Origin: Bacillota bacterium | Lineage (GTDB): Bacteria; Bacillota; Sulfobacillia; Sulfobacillales; Sulfobacillaceae | Reading direction: 5' to 3' | DNA: 64,000 bases | NCBI GenBank assembly: GCA_026627065.1 | Contig: JAPNUO010000003.1 | Coordinates: forward strand, 1-64,000 | The notes under the pieces: model-generated | Databases searched by the model: none | The model's input: only the letters and a program-made list of their open reading frames with translations | Told to the model about the DNA's origin: nothing | Translations under genes and position numbers: made by a program | Part shown: piece by piece, positions 36,441 through 45,025 of the stretch | How the letters are laid out: every line of letters starts with the position of its first letter | Position numbering within the stretch: the stretch's first letter is position 1

Positions 36441-36570
36441 GAGCGCCGGAACCCGGAGGGGTTGACGAGGAGAGGGATCTCGAACTGTTCGGCGGGTGAC
36501 CTCCGGCCACCCAGCGGCCGAGAACTCACGGACAAAGGTGCGCCGCGAGGCGCACACAAAACCGTGCGGC
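36441..36570 (+). ncRNA. glmS ribozyme / riboswitch
   Basis: The leader of glmS matches the glmS ribozyme. It begins A|GCGCCGGAAC with the cleavage site between 36442 and 36443, then GTTGACGAGG, then the core TCGAACTGTTCGGCGGGTGA, and finally CACGGACAAAGGTG with a GTGCGCC/GGCGCAC stem closed by ACAAAACCGTG (P4). These blocks are in the order and spacing of the known class. Glucosamine-6-phosphate acts as cofactor for self-cleavage, and the cut message is then degraded. A small GACTC/GAGTC stem (36578-36603) encloses the glmS ribosome binding region. Confidence 0.92.
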
Positions 36571-36606
36571 TGGGACCGACTCAACTTCGCATGGGGGCGA
36601 GTCAAT

Positions 36607-38424
36607 ATGTGCGGAATCGTGGGTTTCGTCGGACGTCAAGGCGATGCTCTTCCTTTCCTATTCGATGGCTTGAAGCGACTGGAATATCGTGGGTACGATT
36701 CCGCTGGCATTGCGTTAGCCGGGCAGGGGGGGACGGTATCGGTCGCCAAAGCCCAGGGCAAGCTTGCGGTGTTAGAAGGACGGTTGGGAACGCTGCCCCG
36801 CGCGGTGCCCCTGGGCATTGGCCACACGCGATGGGCGACCCATGGACGCCCTACGGATGTCAATGCCCACCCGCATACGGATTGCCACGGCCAGATTGCG
36901 ACGGTGCACAACGGCATTATCGAAAATTTTCAGGAGCTCAGGGCCGAGCTGGTCGCCCAAGGCCACCGCTTCGTCTCGGAGACGGATAGCGAGGTCATTC
37001 CCCACCTCCTGGAAGCGTATGGGGGGGATCGCGACTTGCTGGGGGCGGTGCGGGAGGCAGAACGCCGCCTCAGGGGAGCCTACGCCTTCCTGGCCATCGC
37101 CGCGAGCCAGCCCGATCGGATTGTGGCGGTGCGCCGGTCGAGTCCGTTGGTGATTGGGTTGGGGGACGGCGTCAATTATGTGGCGTCTGACGTGGGGGCG
37201 TTTTTGCCGCAAACCCGCCGGGCCTTGGTTTTGGAAAACGGGGATGTGGCGCTTGTCACGCCGGAGACCGTGGAGATTCAAACCAGCGAGGGCACGGCCG
37301 TGCACCGGGCGCCGTTCACGGTGGACTGGGATATGCGCCAGGCTGAGCGCGGAGGCTATCCGCACTTCATGCTGAAGGAGATCATGGAACAGCCCCAGGT
37401 GTGGAGCGACTGCCTGCTCGGCCGTGTGCGCGGCGACCACATCGAAGCAGGCGAACTGGGACTGCCCTGGGTGCAGCGCAAGGACGTGCGCCGCCTGCAA
37501 ATTGTCGCGGCCGGGACGGCCTACCACGCGGGACTGATCGGTAAGGCCTTGATTGAGCGGTTGGCGCGCATTCCGGTGGATGTGGCGGTGGCGTCGGAGT
37601 TTCGCTACCAGCATCCCGTGCTCGAGCCCGGCACCTTGGTGGTGGCGATCTCGCAATCGGGAGAAACGGCCGATACCTTGGCGTCGGTGAGCTTGGCGCG
37701 CCATCTGGGGGCGCCGACCTACGCCATTGTGAACGCGGTAGGGTCGACCTTAGCCCGCGAAAGCGATTATGTCGTGTACACGCATGCGGGACCGGAAATT
37801 GCGGTGGCGTCGACGAAAGCGTACACGACGCAAATTCTGGTGTTGACGATGCTGGCGCTCGAGCTGGCGGCGGAGCGGGGGCGACCGCGGGCGGACTTGG
37901 TGCGCGCGCTCTGGTCTTTGCCCGCGCTGGGGGAGCAAGTGATCGCGTCCCTCGCTTCCATTGTGGAGATGGCGCGGCGCTTGGCCGGGGAGCGCGACGT
38001 CTTTTACATCGGCCGGGGGCTGGATTACGCCCTGGCGATGGAAGGGCAGCTCAAAATCAAGGAGATTGCGTACATTCATGCCGAGGCGTATCCCGCTGGC
38101 GAACTCAAGCATGGGACGCTGGCGCTCATCGAGGAGGGAACCCCGGTGGTCGCGGTGGTGACCGATCGGGCGATGGCGGAGAAGACCTTGTCCAACATCC
38201 TGGAGGTGAAGGCCCGGGGGGCCGAAGTGTGGGCGGTGGTGGACGGCGCGTTGCCCCACGACTGGCCGGTGGATCACTTAATCCGCCTGGACTTGCCCGA
38301 TCCCTTGCTGAGTCCCGTGCTGACGGCCATTCCGCTGCAACTTTTGGCGTATTGGACGGCGGTGCACCGCGGCCAGGATGTGGATCAGCCGCGTAACCTA
38401 GCAAAGAGCGTGACGGTGGAATAA
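36607..38424 (+). CDS. glmS: Glutamine-fructose-6-phosphate aminotransferase (isomerising)
   Basis: GlmS makes glucosamine-6-phosphate from fructose-6-phosphate and glutamine. The start ATG 36607 is fixed by the need for Cys2 (MCGIVGFVG), the N-terminal nucleophile exposed after Met removal. The glutaminase domain shows HTRWATHGRPTDVNAHPH; two SIS domains follow with AISQSGETADTLAS and VASTKAYTTQ; the C-terminus ends PRNLAKSVTVE as usual. Length is 605 residues. The product activates the ribozyme in its own leader, giving feedback control. It is followed by a strong terminator. Confidence 0.97.
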   Translation: MCGIVGFVGRQGDALPFLFDGLKRLEYRGYDSAGIALAGQGGTVSVAKAQGKLAVLEGRLGTLPRAVPLGIGHTRWATHGRPTDVNAHPHTDCHGQIATVHNGIIENFQELRAELVAQGHRFVSETDSEVIPHLLEAYGGDRDLLGAVREAERRLRGAYAFLAIAASQPDRIVAVRRSSPLVIGLGDGVNYVASDVGAFLPQTRRALVLENGDVALVTPETVEIQTSEGTAVHRAPFTVDWDMRQAERGGYPHFMLKEIMEQPQVWSDCLLGRVRGDHIEAGELGLPWVQRKDVRRLQIVAAGTAYHAGLIGKALIERLARIPVDVAVASEFRYQHPVLEPGTLVVAISQSGETADTLASVSLARHLGAPTYAIVNAVGSTLARESDYVVYTHAGPEIAVASTKAYTTQILVLTMLALELAAERGRPRADLVRALWSLPALGEQVIASLASIVEMARRLAGERDVFYIGRGLDYALAMEGQLKIKEIAYIHAEAYPAGELKHGTLALIEEGTPVVAVVTDRAMAEKTLSNILEVKARGAEVWAVVDGALPHDWPVDHLIRLDLPDPLLSPVLTAIPLQLLAYWTAVHRGQDVDQPRNLAKSVTVE

Positions 38425-38448
38425 CTGGCGAACCCGTACGAGCGGGGG

Positions 38449-38484
38449 AAAGGCGCCGGCGAATCGGATTCGCCGGCGCCTTTT
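38449..38484 (+). terminator. Intrinsic terminator after glmS
   Basis: A perfect 16-base-pair stem (38449-38464 with 38468-38483), GC-rich in its middle, has a three-base loop and a TTTT tract at its end. The AAA at the 5' foot pairs with the T-run, a textbook rho-independent terminator for the cda-glm transcript. Confidence 0.93.
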
Positions 38485-38904
38485 CTGCGACGGGCGCCGC
38501 TTGCCTGGTTCGTTGCAGCGAAACTCCGCATGATTTCCCGTCCGTTACCCTATCCGACTGCCTTTGGAGCGCCTGTTTCACGGGGCGGGGGAAGGGCCTG
38601 CGCCGACCACTCGCTTCCGGCCAGGCTGGCCGCAAACACGGAGACCATCGGCTTCGGCCGTTTGCGGATGACTGGAACTATTCCGCCATGACCCGGATTG
38701 GGAGGCGAAAGATGTGAATGGGACATGGGCTCGGCGAACATATTGCACTGGTCTCCCCTCCGCCGGCTTGGGGCCGGACTGGCGCAGGGCAAGCAGTTGC
38801 CGGCTTCGTCCGGGCGGAGCGTCGACATGTTACCGCCCCTAAAGAAGGTGCGTGAGACAAAAGACAACCCCGCAACGTCGGTGCACCCTGGTGCGATTCT
38901 GGCG
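38485..38904. other. Non-coding gap between glmS and the MetE-like gene
   Basis: About 420 bases in which I recognise no gene or RNA family. It includes a dyad with 8-base arms CCGCAAAC/GTTTGCGG (38630-38667) enclosing smaller repeats, without a U-tract. A 42-codon frame starting GTG near 38714 has GGGAGG upstream but no sign of conserved protein character. Confidence 0.45.
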
Positions 38905-40017
38905 TTAAATCGATCCCCAAACGTCCCGGGCAATCGCGACAACGTGTTGCAGTTTTGCCCATTGTTCCTCTTCGGTGAGGAGGTTCCCCTCCTCGGTGGA
39001 GGCAAAGCCGCACTGCGGACTTAAACAGAGTCGGTTGCCGTCGACATACCGAGACGCCTCGTCGATGCGCCGTTTGATCATGTCGCTGTCTTCGAGGGCC
39101 GGAAACTTGGAGGTGATGAGGCCGAGCACAATCTTGAGGTCAGGACGCGTGGCAAAGCGCAAGGGCTCAAACCCGCCGGCGCGCTCGGTGTCGTATTCGA
39201 GGAAGAAGCCGTCGACGTTCACCGTGCCAAAGAGGGTCTCGGCCACCGGCTCGTAGCCGCCCGAGGCAATCCAGGAAGAGCGGAAATTCCCGCGGCAAAT
39301 GTGCATGGTAATGGTCAAGTCGGCAGGCCGGTGAGCTAGTGCCTGATTGAGCGTTTGGGCATACCGCTGCTGCAACTCGTCCGGATCTAACCCCCGGGCC
39401 TGAAGTTCACTGCGCTGTTCTGCGGAACAAAGATAAGCCCAGGAGGTGTCATCAAGCTGTAGATAACGGCAGCCGGCGTCGTAAAACGCGCGCAGAGCGT
39501 CCTGGTATGCTTGGGCTAAATCGTGGAAAAAGAGATCGAGATCCGGATAGACTTGGGGATCGATTTGCCCGCGAAAGTGAAGCATGCTTGGGCTCGGAAT
39601 GGTCATTTTGGGCACGGACGCGCCGGCGACGCCAGCGAGATAGCGAAAGTGCTGGAGCATTGGGTGGTTGGGGTCAAACCCCACGCGATCCACGACGCGA
39701 ATGCTGTGGGACTGCGTGGACTGTCCTTGAAAATGAATGCCGTTGTCGGTGACCTCCACCGCCTGAACACCCTTCAAGTGCTCCAAGAAATCGAAATGCC
39801 AGTACGCGCGGCGCAGCTCTCCGTCGGTTACTGCCTTGAGCCCGATCTCCTGCTGGCGTGCGACAATGCGCCGAATCTCCTCGTTTTCCAACGCGGTCAA
39901 CGATTCCGGGGAAAGGGTTCCGGCTGCCGCCTGGCGCCGCGCTTCTTTGAGGCGTTCTGGCCTCAACAGGCTGCCCACGTGGTCCGCGCGGTATGGCGCC
40001 GCCTTAAGCATGCTCAT
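38905..40017 (-). CDS. MetE C-terminal-like methyltransferase (YxjG/YxjH type)
   Basis: Cobalamin-independent methionine synthase-like protein consisting of the catalytic barrel only, as in Bacillus YxjG/YxjH. It probably transfers a methyl group to a thiol such as homocysteine. The 370-residue product starts at ATG 40017, seven bases after GAAGGA, and begins with the family feature RADHVGSLLRP. Zinc ligands appear as His and Cys in MHICRGN and a Cys in SPQCGF. An Asp in LQLDDTSWAYL lies in the substrate region. It is a lone gene divergent from cimA. Methyl donor and acceptor are not determined by sequence; no riboswitch was recognised upstream. Confidence 0.88.
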   Translation of the reverse strand: MSMLKAAPYRADHVGSLLRPERLKEARRQAAAGTLSPESLTALENEEIRRIVARQQEIGLKAVTDGELRRAYWHFDFLEHLKGVQAVEVTDNGIHFQGQSTQSHSIRVVDRVGFDPNHPMLQHFRYLAGVAGASVPKMTIPSPSMLHFRGQIDPQVYPDLDLFFHDLAQAYQDALRAFYDAGCRYLQLDDTSWAYLCSAEQRSELQARGLDPDELQQRYAQTLNQALAHRPADLTITMHICRGNFRSSWIASGGYEPVAETLFGTVNVDGFFLEYDTERAGGFEPLRFATRPDLKIVLGLITSKFPALEDSDMIKRRIDEASRYVDGNRLCLSPQCGFASTEEGNLLTEEEQWAKLQHVVAIARDVWGSI

Positions 40018-40103
40018 GACCATCCTTCTTTCTTCGTGGCTTATACATTGAGGATACCGTAACCCGGTCGCTTCATGCCAGCGAAAAATGCAGTGAGCCA
40101 CCT

Positions 40104-40133
40104 CTGTCGTCCGATTTTAAACGATGCTATACT
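40104..40133 (+). promoter_or_regulatory. Possible cimA promoter
   Basis: TATACT (40128-40133) is a good -10; the best -35 is a weak CTGTCG 18 bases upstream (40104-40109). It lies about 50 bases before the cimA ATG in the region divergent from the MetE-like gene. Confidence 0.4.
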
Positions 40134-40183
40134 TAAGAGAATATTTGGGACGCAACTGTCGAGCTCCGCAGGGGGGAGAAAGC

Positions 40184-41776
40184 ATGCCTGATGTCTTTTT
40201 GTACGATACCACGCTTCGCGACGGAACCCAGCGCCGCGGCATTAGCTTGTCACTCGAAGACAAGATTCGCATTGCGGAGCTCCTCGACCAGTATGGCATT
40301 GACTACATCGAAGGCGGGTGGCCGGCATCCAACCCGAAAGATACGGCGTTCTTTGTGGCGATGAAGGGCCGGTTGGCCCATGCCAGGCTGGCGGCATTTG
40401 GCAGCACGCGGCGCAAGGACATCCGCGTCGAAGACGACGCCAATCTTCGCGCCATCGTCGACCTCGAGGTGCCCGTCGCCACCCTTTTTGGCAAGGCGTC
40501 GCGCTTTCAGGTGGAGCAAATTTTAGAAACCACGCTGGACGAGAATTTACGGATGGTCGAAGAATCTTGCCGATTTTTGGTGGATCACGGCCTCGAAGTG
40601 GTGTTTGACGCTGAGCACTTTTTCGACGGGTTTAAAGATCGCCCGGAATACGCGCTTTCGGTGATCCGCGCGGCCGTGGCGGGGGGCGCAGCTTGGGTTG
40701 TCTTGTGCGATACCAACGGCGGCAGCCTCCCGGAGGCCATTTACGAAGGCGTGAACGCTGCCCGCGAGACGGTGCCGGTACCTTTAGGCATTCATGCGCA
40801 CGACGACGCCGGGCTCGGGGTCGCGAACTCGCTCGCCGCCGTGAGGGCGGGGGCTACCATGGTCCAAGGCACGATTAACGGGTACGGGGAGCGGTGCGGC
40901 AACGCGAATTTAGTGACGATTTGGCCCAATCTTGTGTGGAAGATGGGGCTCGACGCGGGATACCGGGAGCGGTTGAAGGAGTTGACCCATCTGTCCCGGG
41001 TGGTGGCGGAAATCGCTAATCTGGCCCCGGACGAGTCGGCGCCTTACGTGGGAGAGAATGCGTTTACCCACAAGGCCGGGGTGCACGCCGGGGCCGTGCG
41101 CAAACATCCCGAAGCCTATGAGCACGTGCCTCCCGAGAGCGTGGGGCAAACGCGCCGCATCTTGGTCTCGGAACTTGCCGGCCGGTCTAACTTTCTCCAC
41201 CATTTTGATGCGCTGAACTTAAATCGCGATCATCTTGCGCGCCTGGTGGAGCGCGTCAAACAGCTGGAAGCGGAAGGGTATCAGTTCGAAGACGCGGAAT
41301 CCTCTATGCGCCTCATGGTCGAGCGCTCGCTGGGCCACGTCCCCGAGTATTTCAGCATCAGCCGGTTTCACGCCTCGGTGACCCACGACTCGTCGTCCAT
41401 TTGCGAGGCGACGGTGCGGGTCCAGGTGGCCGATCGGCGGTATGTCGAGGTCGGGGAAGGGGAAGGGCCGGTCCACGCGCTTGACGAAGCGCTCAGGAAG
41501 GCGCTGAGGCGAGAATACCCCGTGATCGACGAGTTGAGGTTGACCGATTACAAGGTTCGGGTGCTGGATGGGCAAGACGCCACGGCAGCGGCTGTGCGCG
41601 TTTGGATTCGTTCCGACTATCGGGGCACCGTCATCCAGACGGTCGGGGTGTCGCGCAATATCCTGGTAGCCTCGTGGAACGCGCTGTTGGACGCGGTGAA
41701 TTACTTGCTGTGGAGTCAGCAAGTGGAGAATCGCCATGCCGCGCCGCAGGAAGAAGCGGCGGTGTGGGACCGCTAG
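40184..41776 (+). CDS. cimA: (R)-citramalate synthase
   Basis: CimA condenses pyruvate and acetyl-CoA to citramalate, starting threonine-independent isoleucine synthesis. The 530-residue protein resembles the CimA branch (TIGR00977-like) of the 2-isopropylmalate/homocitrate synthase family. The N-terminal TIM barrel begins DTTLRDGTQRRG, with metal-binding HAHDDAGLGVANS and GTINGYGERCGNANL, and a C-terminal LeuA-type regulatory domain includes the end region SDYRGTVIQTVGVSRN. Isoleucine feedback is usual for the family. ATG 40184 follows GCAGGGGGGAG. It stands alone, with a hairpin terminator after it. Confidence 0.93.
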   Translation: MPDVFLYDTTLRDGTQRRGISLSLEDKIRIAELLDQYGIDYIEGGWPASNPKDTAFFVAMKGRLAHARLAAFGSTRRKDIRVEDDANLRAIVDLEVPVATLFGKASRFQVEQILETTLDENLRMVEESCRFLVDHGLEVVFDAEHFFDGFKDRPEYALSVIRAAVAGGAAWVVLCDTNGGSLPEAIYEGVNAARETVPVPLGIHAHDDAGLGVANSLAAVRAGATMVQGTINGYGERCGNANLVTIWPNLVWKMGLDAGYRERLKELTHLSRVVAEIANLAPDESAPYVGENAFTHKAGVHAGAVRKHPEAYEHVPPESVGQTRRILVSELAGRSNFLHHFDALNLNRDHLARLVERVKQLEAEGYQFEDAESSMRLMVERSLGHVPEYFSISRFHASVTHDSSSICEATVRVQVADRRYVEVGEGEGPVHALDEALRKALRREYPVIDELRLTDYKVRVLDGQDATAAAVRVWIRSDYRGTVIQTVGVSRNILVASWNALLDAVNYLLWSQQVENRHAAPQEEAAVWDR

Positions 41777-41802
41777 CCCCGCGAAAGCATACGACGGACA
41801 GA

Positions 41803-41834
41803 GGGGATGGGGGCATGCGCCATCCCCGTTCGTG
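41803..41834 (+). terminator. Probable terminator after cimA
   Basis: GGGGATGG (41803-41810) pairs with CCATCCCC (41820-41827) around a nine-base loop, followed by GTTCGTGTTTT. The T-tract is imperfect. It lies between the convergent cimA and FAD-monooxygenase genes. Confidence 0.6.
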
Positions 41835-41866
41835 TTTTCAGGCCGCCCCGGGATCCTCGCGGGACC

Positions 41867-43042
41867 TCAGGGGGCCAGGTCATCCACGCCAAGGCGTGCG
41901 GGCGACGCGATGATGCGCGCCATGGCAGCAAGGACGAGAGCGTCGGGGGCGGCGCGCAAGAGGCGGGGCGCGAGGGTGCCCAACACCGGAACGTAGCGGT
42001 GGATGATCTGGCCGAGGCGCCGGGAAGTGCGGGCGACCTCGAGGGCGTGGGCGAGGCGAATGGCGCGGTACGTCCGGAAGGCGTCGAGGGGAGAAGAGGA
42101 CGCCGCCCACACCCGGGCTAGAACCCAGCTGTCCAGCAGCGCTTGGCACGCCCCCTGGCCAGCATTGGGCGTCATCAAGTGCGCGGCGTCCCCGACCAGG
42201 GTAGCCGGGAGCGGGTGGGAGGGCCAAGGGGTCAGGCGGTCAAAAATCGGATGCACGAGAATTTCCGACCGCGGCGTGCGCGCAATGAGGGCAGGAACCG
42301 GGTCGCACCAGCTCGCAAAGCGGGCCAGGATCTCGTCGAGCGGCGGGAGCGGATGGCTGAGGTTGGGCCAGCGAAAGGTGGCGTACCAATAAGCGCGGGA
42401 TGGGCCCATTGGGCTAAAGCCAAATTCGCTGGCCTGCCCCCAGATTTGCGTCACGGTGTGCGTCAAGGCGGGATCTTCCAGCGGGAACGGCGTCACCGCC
42501 CGCAGGGCAAAAAATCCTTGATAGGTGAGGGGCGTCGCGCCCCACAAGCGCTCGCGGACGACAGAGCGCGCGCCGTCGGCGCCCGTCACGGCCTCGGCCT
42601 CCCACATCGGATCGCCTGCCTCGTCGTAAAGCACGAAGCCCGCACCGCGGGGTCGGATGTCGCCGAGGGGTGACCCCAGCGTCAGGACCCCTGGCGGCAG
42701 GCGCCGACCGAGGGCGCTTAGCAACTGCTGACGGGGGATGCACCAGGTGGAGGCGCCCCAGGGGCGCGACAAGGGACGCAAGTCGACCAAAGCGAGTTGC
42801 TGGCCTTGAGCACTCATGAAGCGGTACCATTCAATGGACGAACCACTCGCCGTCACGGCCTCCGCCACCCCGAGTCGCTGGAGGACGGCCATGGCGTTGG
42901 GCGCCATCGCTAGAGCCGCCCCGCCGTCCCAAGCGGGTTCCGGGCGAGCCTCGAACACCGTGCAGGACACGCCGCGCTGGGTTAACGCTAAGGCGAGGCT
43001 GAGGCCAGCTACGCCGCCGCCGATTATCGTCAATGAGGTCAT
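41867..43042 (-). CDS. FAD-dependent monooxygenase
   Basis: A class A flavoprotein monooxygenase (PHBH/UbiH-like, FAD_binding_3) of 391 residues. The N-terminal Rossmann GGGVAGLSLALAL binds FAD, GADGARSVVRERLWG is the DG motif, and VGDAAHLMTPNAGQGACQAL is the GD motif contacting the flavin. It probably hydroxylates or epoxidises an aromatic or isoprenoid substrate; quinone hydroxylases and zeaxanthin epoxidases share this layout. Start ATG 43042 has AAAGG about 13 bases upstream. It is divergent from the thioredoxin-like gene. Substrate unknown. Confidence 0.87.
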   Translation of the reverse strand: MTSLTIIGGGVAGLSLALALTQRGVSCTVFEARPEPAWDGGAALAMAPNAMAVLQRLGVAEAVTASGSSIEWYRFMSAQGQQLALVDLRPLSRPWGASTWCIPRQQLLSALGRRLPPGVLTLGSPLGDIRPRGAGFVLYDEAGDPMWEAEAVTGADGARSVVRERLWGATPLTYQGFFALRAVTPFPLEDPALTHTVTQIWGQASEFGFSPMGPSRAYWYATFRWPNLSHPLPPLDEILARFASWCDPVPALIARTPRSEILVHPIFDRLTPWPSHPLPATLVGDAAHLMTPNAGQGACQALLDSWVLARVWAASSSPLDAFRTYRAIRLAHALEVARTSRRLGQIIHRYVPVLGTLAPRLLRAAPDALVLAAMARIIASPARLGVDDLAP

Positions 43043-43179
43043 CGGCCGCCGCCTTTCCGGGTCGTCGGCGACCAGGGGCACTGCCGCCGTTTTGTGGGCG
43101 CTGGTCCGGGGTTCTTGGCGTATGTCATGGGTCCTCTTTTCGGCGCGCCGCCGGGTGTCGCGAAGGCCGAAACGCCTCC

Positions 43180-43227
43180 TTGTCCGCCGGCGCCTGCTAA
43201 TTATGCTACACTGAATTTTAATATAAT
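43180..43227 (+). promoter_or_regulatory. Promoter region of the thioredoxin-like gene
   Basis: Two candidates overlap: TTGTCC (43180-43185) with TATGCT (43202-43207) at 16-base spacing, and a perfect TATAAT (43222-43227) lacking a clear -35. Both would drive the gene starting at 43254. Confidence 0.4.
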
Positions 43228-43253
43228 CGACTGCACGCAAGGACGGGGGATGC

Positions 43254-43934
43254 ATGCAAAGCAAATCTCAGAAGCCAGGGCGCGCACGGCGCGGGGGACC
43301 GGGGTGGTGGCTCTGGGCCATCGTGGGCGTGGTGGCGTTGGGCGTGTTGTATTTGGGATATCGGGGTACGGCAGGGAGTCGCGCGCCTGCGTCTCCGCGC
43401 GAGCTCGCAGCGCTTCACGAACCGACATTGCCCAAGAGCGGATTTACGTGGAAATATCGAGCCTACGCGATTCGCAACGACCAGCCCGCGTATCTGGCCC
43501 GAGGCAAACGGGTCACAGTGGTCATGCTGATGGCCTCGTGGTGTCTGTACTGCGCCTATGTCGACAAGTGGGTCTGGCCTACCGTGCTGAAAACCCCGGG
43601 ATTGACGCTCGATCTGGTCGATGTCTCCAATCACAGCGGGATCGGCGATCCTGGGCCTGAAAGTCCGCCCTTTAGCGGGCACGACAACGTGGGGCCGGTC
43701 GTGGGGGCGCGCGGGATGGCGTCGACCATGCGCCAGTACGTGAAGCAGTTTGGGCTCACTGCGGCCAACGTGCATGCCTATGTCGACCCCAGCGGGCTGA
43801 GTTACTGGCATGTCGAGTACTTTCCCACCATTTTGATTGTGGATAGCCAGGGCCATTTGTTCAAGCGCATCAATGGCGCCATTGATCAGTCGGAGGCGCG
43901 GGCCTTGATCCGCGAAGCGTTGTCGCACTCTTAA
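43254..43934 (+). CDS. Membrane-anchored thioredoxin-like protein
   Basis: The 226-residue product has a basic N-terminus, one membrane helix (about 18-36) and an extracytoplasmic thioredoxin-fold domain. The redox motif is WCLYC (Cys97, Cys100), preceded by VTVVMLMAS; a cis-Pro occurs in YFPTILIVDSQG. It may act in disulfide exchange or cytochrome maturation outside the membrane, like TlpA/ResA proteins, though it is not a clear member of either. Start ATG 43254 follows GGGGGATGC. Its stop codon overlaps that of the convergent gene (shared TTAA). Confidence 0.82.
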   Translation: MQSKSQKPGRARRGGPGWWLWAIVGVVALGVLYLGYRGTAGSRAPASPRELAALHEPTLPKSGFTWKYRAYAIRNDQPAYLARGKRVTVVMLMASWCLYCAYVDKWVWPTVLKTPGLTLDLVDVSNHSGIGDPGPESPPFSGHDNVGPVVGARGMASTMRQYVKQFGLTAANVHAYVDPSGLSYWHVEYFPTILIVDSQGHLFKRINGAIDQSEARALIREALSHS

Positions 43935-45025
43935 GCATCCGACCGGGAGGACGGCGCCTCAGGGGGCCACGCCTGTTTCAGCGCCTCTTTGCGCGCGGGG
44001 GTGTCGGGTTGCTGCCCGTAGCGGATGGCGTCGTAAAGCTTGGCGGCTTCCTCCGCCGCACTTTCGGAAGACTGACGGCGAAGCCATTCCCTGAGCGTCT
44101 CGTGGGCGGCTCGGGGCCTGCCCCGGCGGGCGGCGGCTTGGAGCCGCGCCCGTACAAAACGGCGCGCCGGGCCTAGCCGTTCCCGCAGAGTTTGGGCGGC
44201 GACCTCCTCCGGCGACAGCGGAATGTGCACGATGTTCTCATCCGGCACGCCCGCGGAAGCGCTTTCCTCGGCGTGTCTGGCCCAGTAGCGGTAGGCGGCC
44301 ACCAGCAGGCCTGCAAGGAGGGCTGCCCCCAAGACGAAGGCGAGGGCGAAAAGCCACCACGGCGCATGGGTGGCTTTCACGTGCGTGAGGTGGGGGATAG
44401 CCAGGCGGGTCGGTGTCAATGCGTGCGGATGGCTGGTGAGGTGGGGCAGCGGAAGCCGGCTCAGCAGCCACAAAAACGGATACGCCGCCAGAGTCAAGAG
44501 AGTCGCAAGGACGGTGCGCCAGGGAAACGCGCGCAGAACTACGGCGCCCAAGAGGGCTGCCAAAGCCGTCAGCCCTGCCAGGGTGCCCGCCAAGCGCAGG
44601 CGACGCTGGTTGACGGCGGCGGAGACCTCGGCATCCGTGACCAAACTCGCGATCGCCAATGCCGCCACCGGCAGGTACGTCCAGGCTAACTCCGTTCGCA
44701 TTAAGGCTGCCCAGGTGGTGAGGCCCAACGCCACCACGAGGTAACGGATGGGGGAGGGAGCATAGGCGCGCGTCATGGCCAAGGCGGCGACCGCCATCAG
44801 TCCCGCGACCACGACAGTGGCTGGCGACGGCAAGCACCAGACGGCGACCGCTGCCAGAGCGAGGATCAAAATGGCACGCACCCAGAGTTTCGGGCGGCGC
44901 CACAGCGTCACAGGCACCATCAGCGCGAGGGCCAGATCCGACACCCCGACCGGCAGCCGGAAAGCGGCGGCCAGACTTAGGACGGCGACCGCGTACGTGG
45001 CGAGGATAAGCCCCCGGCTAGGCAT
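43931..45025 (-). CDS. Multi-span membrane protein, TgpA-like without transglutaminase core
   Basis: Third gene of a MoxR-DUF58 operon. The 364-residue product has a cluster of N-terminal membrane helices (about 5-150), a further helix near residues 210-235, and a soluble C-terminal tail with RRGRPRAAHETLREWLRR, resembling the DUF4129 tail of TgpA-type proteins. In the usual operon this position encodes a membrane transglutaminase-like protein, but I see no Cys-His-Asp core here and the protein is about half the usual length. It may be a scaffold or a reduced form. ATG 45025 overlaps the DUF58 gene by 8 bases. Confidence 0.7.
   Translation of the reverse strand: MPSRGLILATYAVAVLSLAAAFRLPVGVSDLALALMVPVTLWRRPKLWVRAILILALAAVAVWCLPSPATVVVAGLMAVAALAMTRAYAPSPIRYLVVALGLTTWAALMRTELAWTYLPVAALAIASLVTDAEVSAAVNQRRLRLAGTLAGLTALAALLGAVVLRAFPWRTVLATLLTLAAYPFLWLLSRLPLPHLTSHPHALTPTRLAIPHLTHVKATHAPWWLFALAFVLGAALLAGLLVAAYRYWARHAEESASAGVPDENIVHIPLSPEEVAAQTLRERLGPARRFVRARLQAAARRGRPRAAHETLREWLRRQSSESAAEEAAKLYDAIRYGQQPDTPARKEALKQAWPPEAPSSRSDA

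Noticed and set aside
36772..37704. Minus-strand open frame (310 codons) within glmS
   Set aside because: Antisense shadow of glmS without start signals or protein-like motifs.
38630..38667. Dyad CCGCAAAC...GTTTGCGG as a riboswitch or terminator
   Set aside because: No U-tract and no conserved core of SAM, cobalamin or T-box elements could be recognised; it is also downstream, not upstream, of the MetE-like gene.
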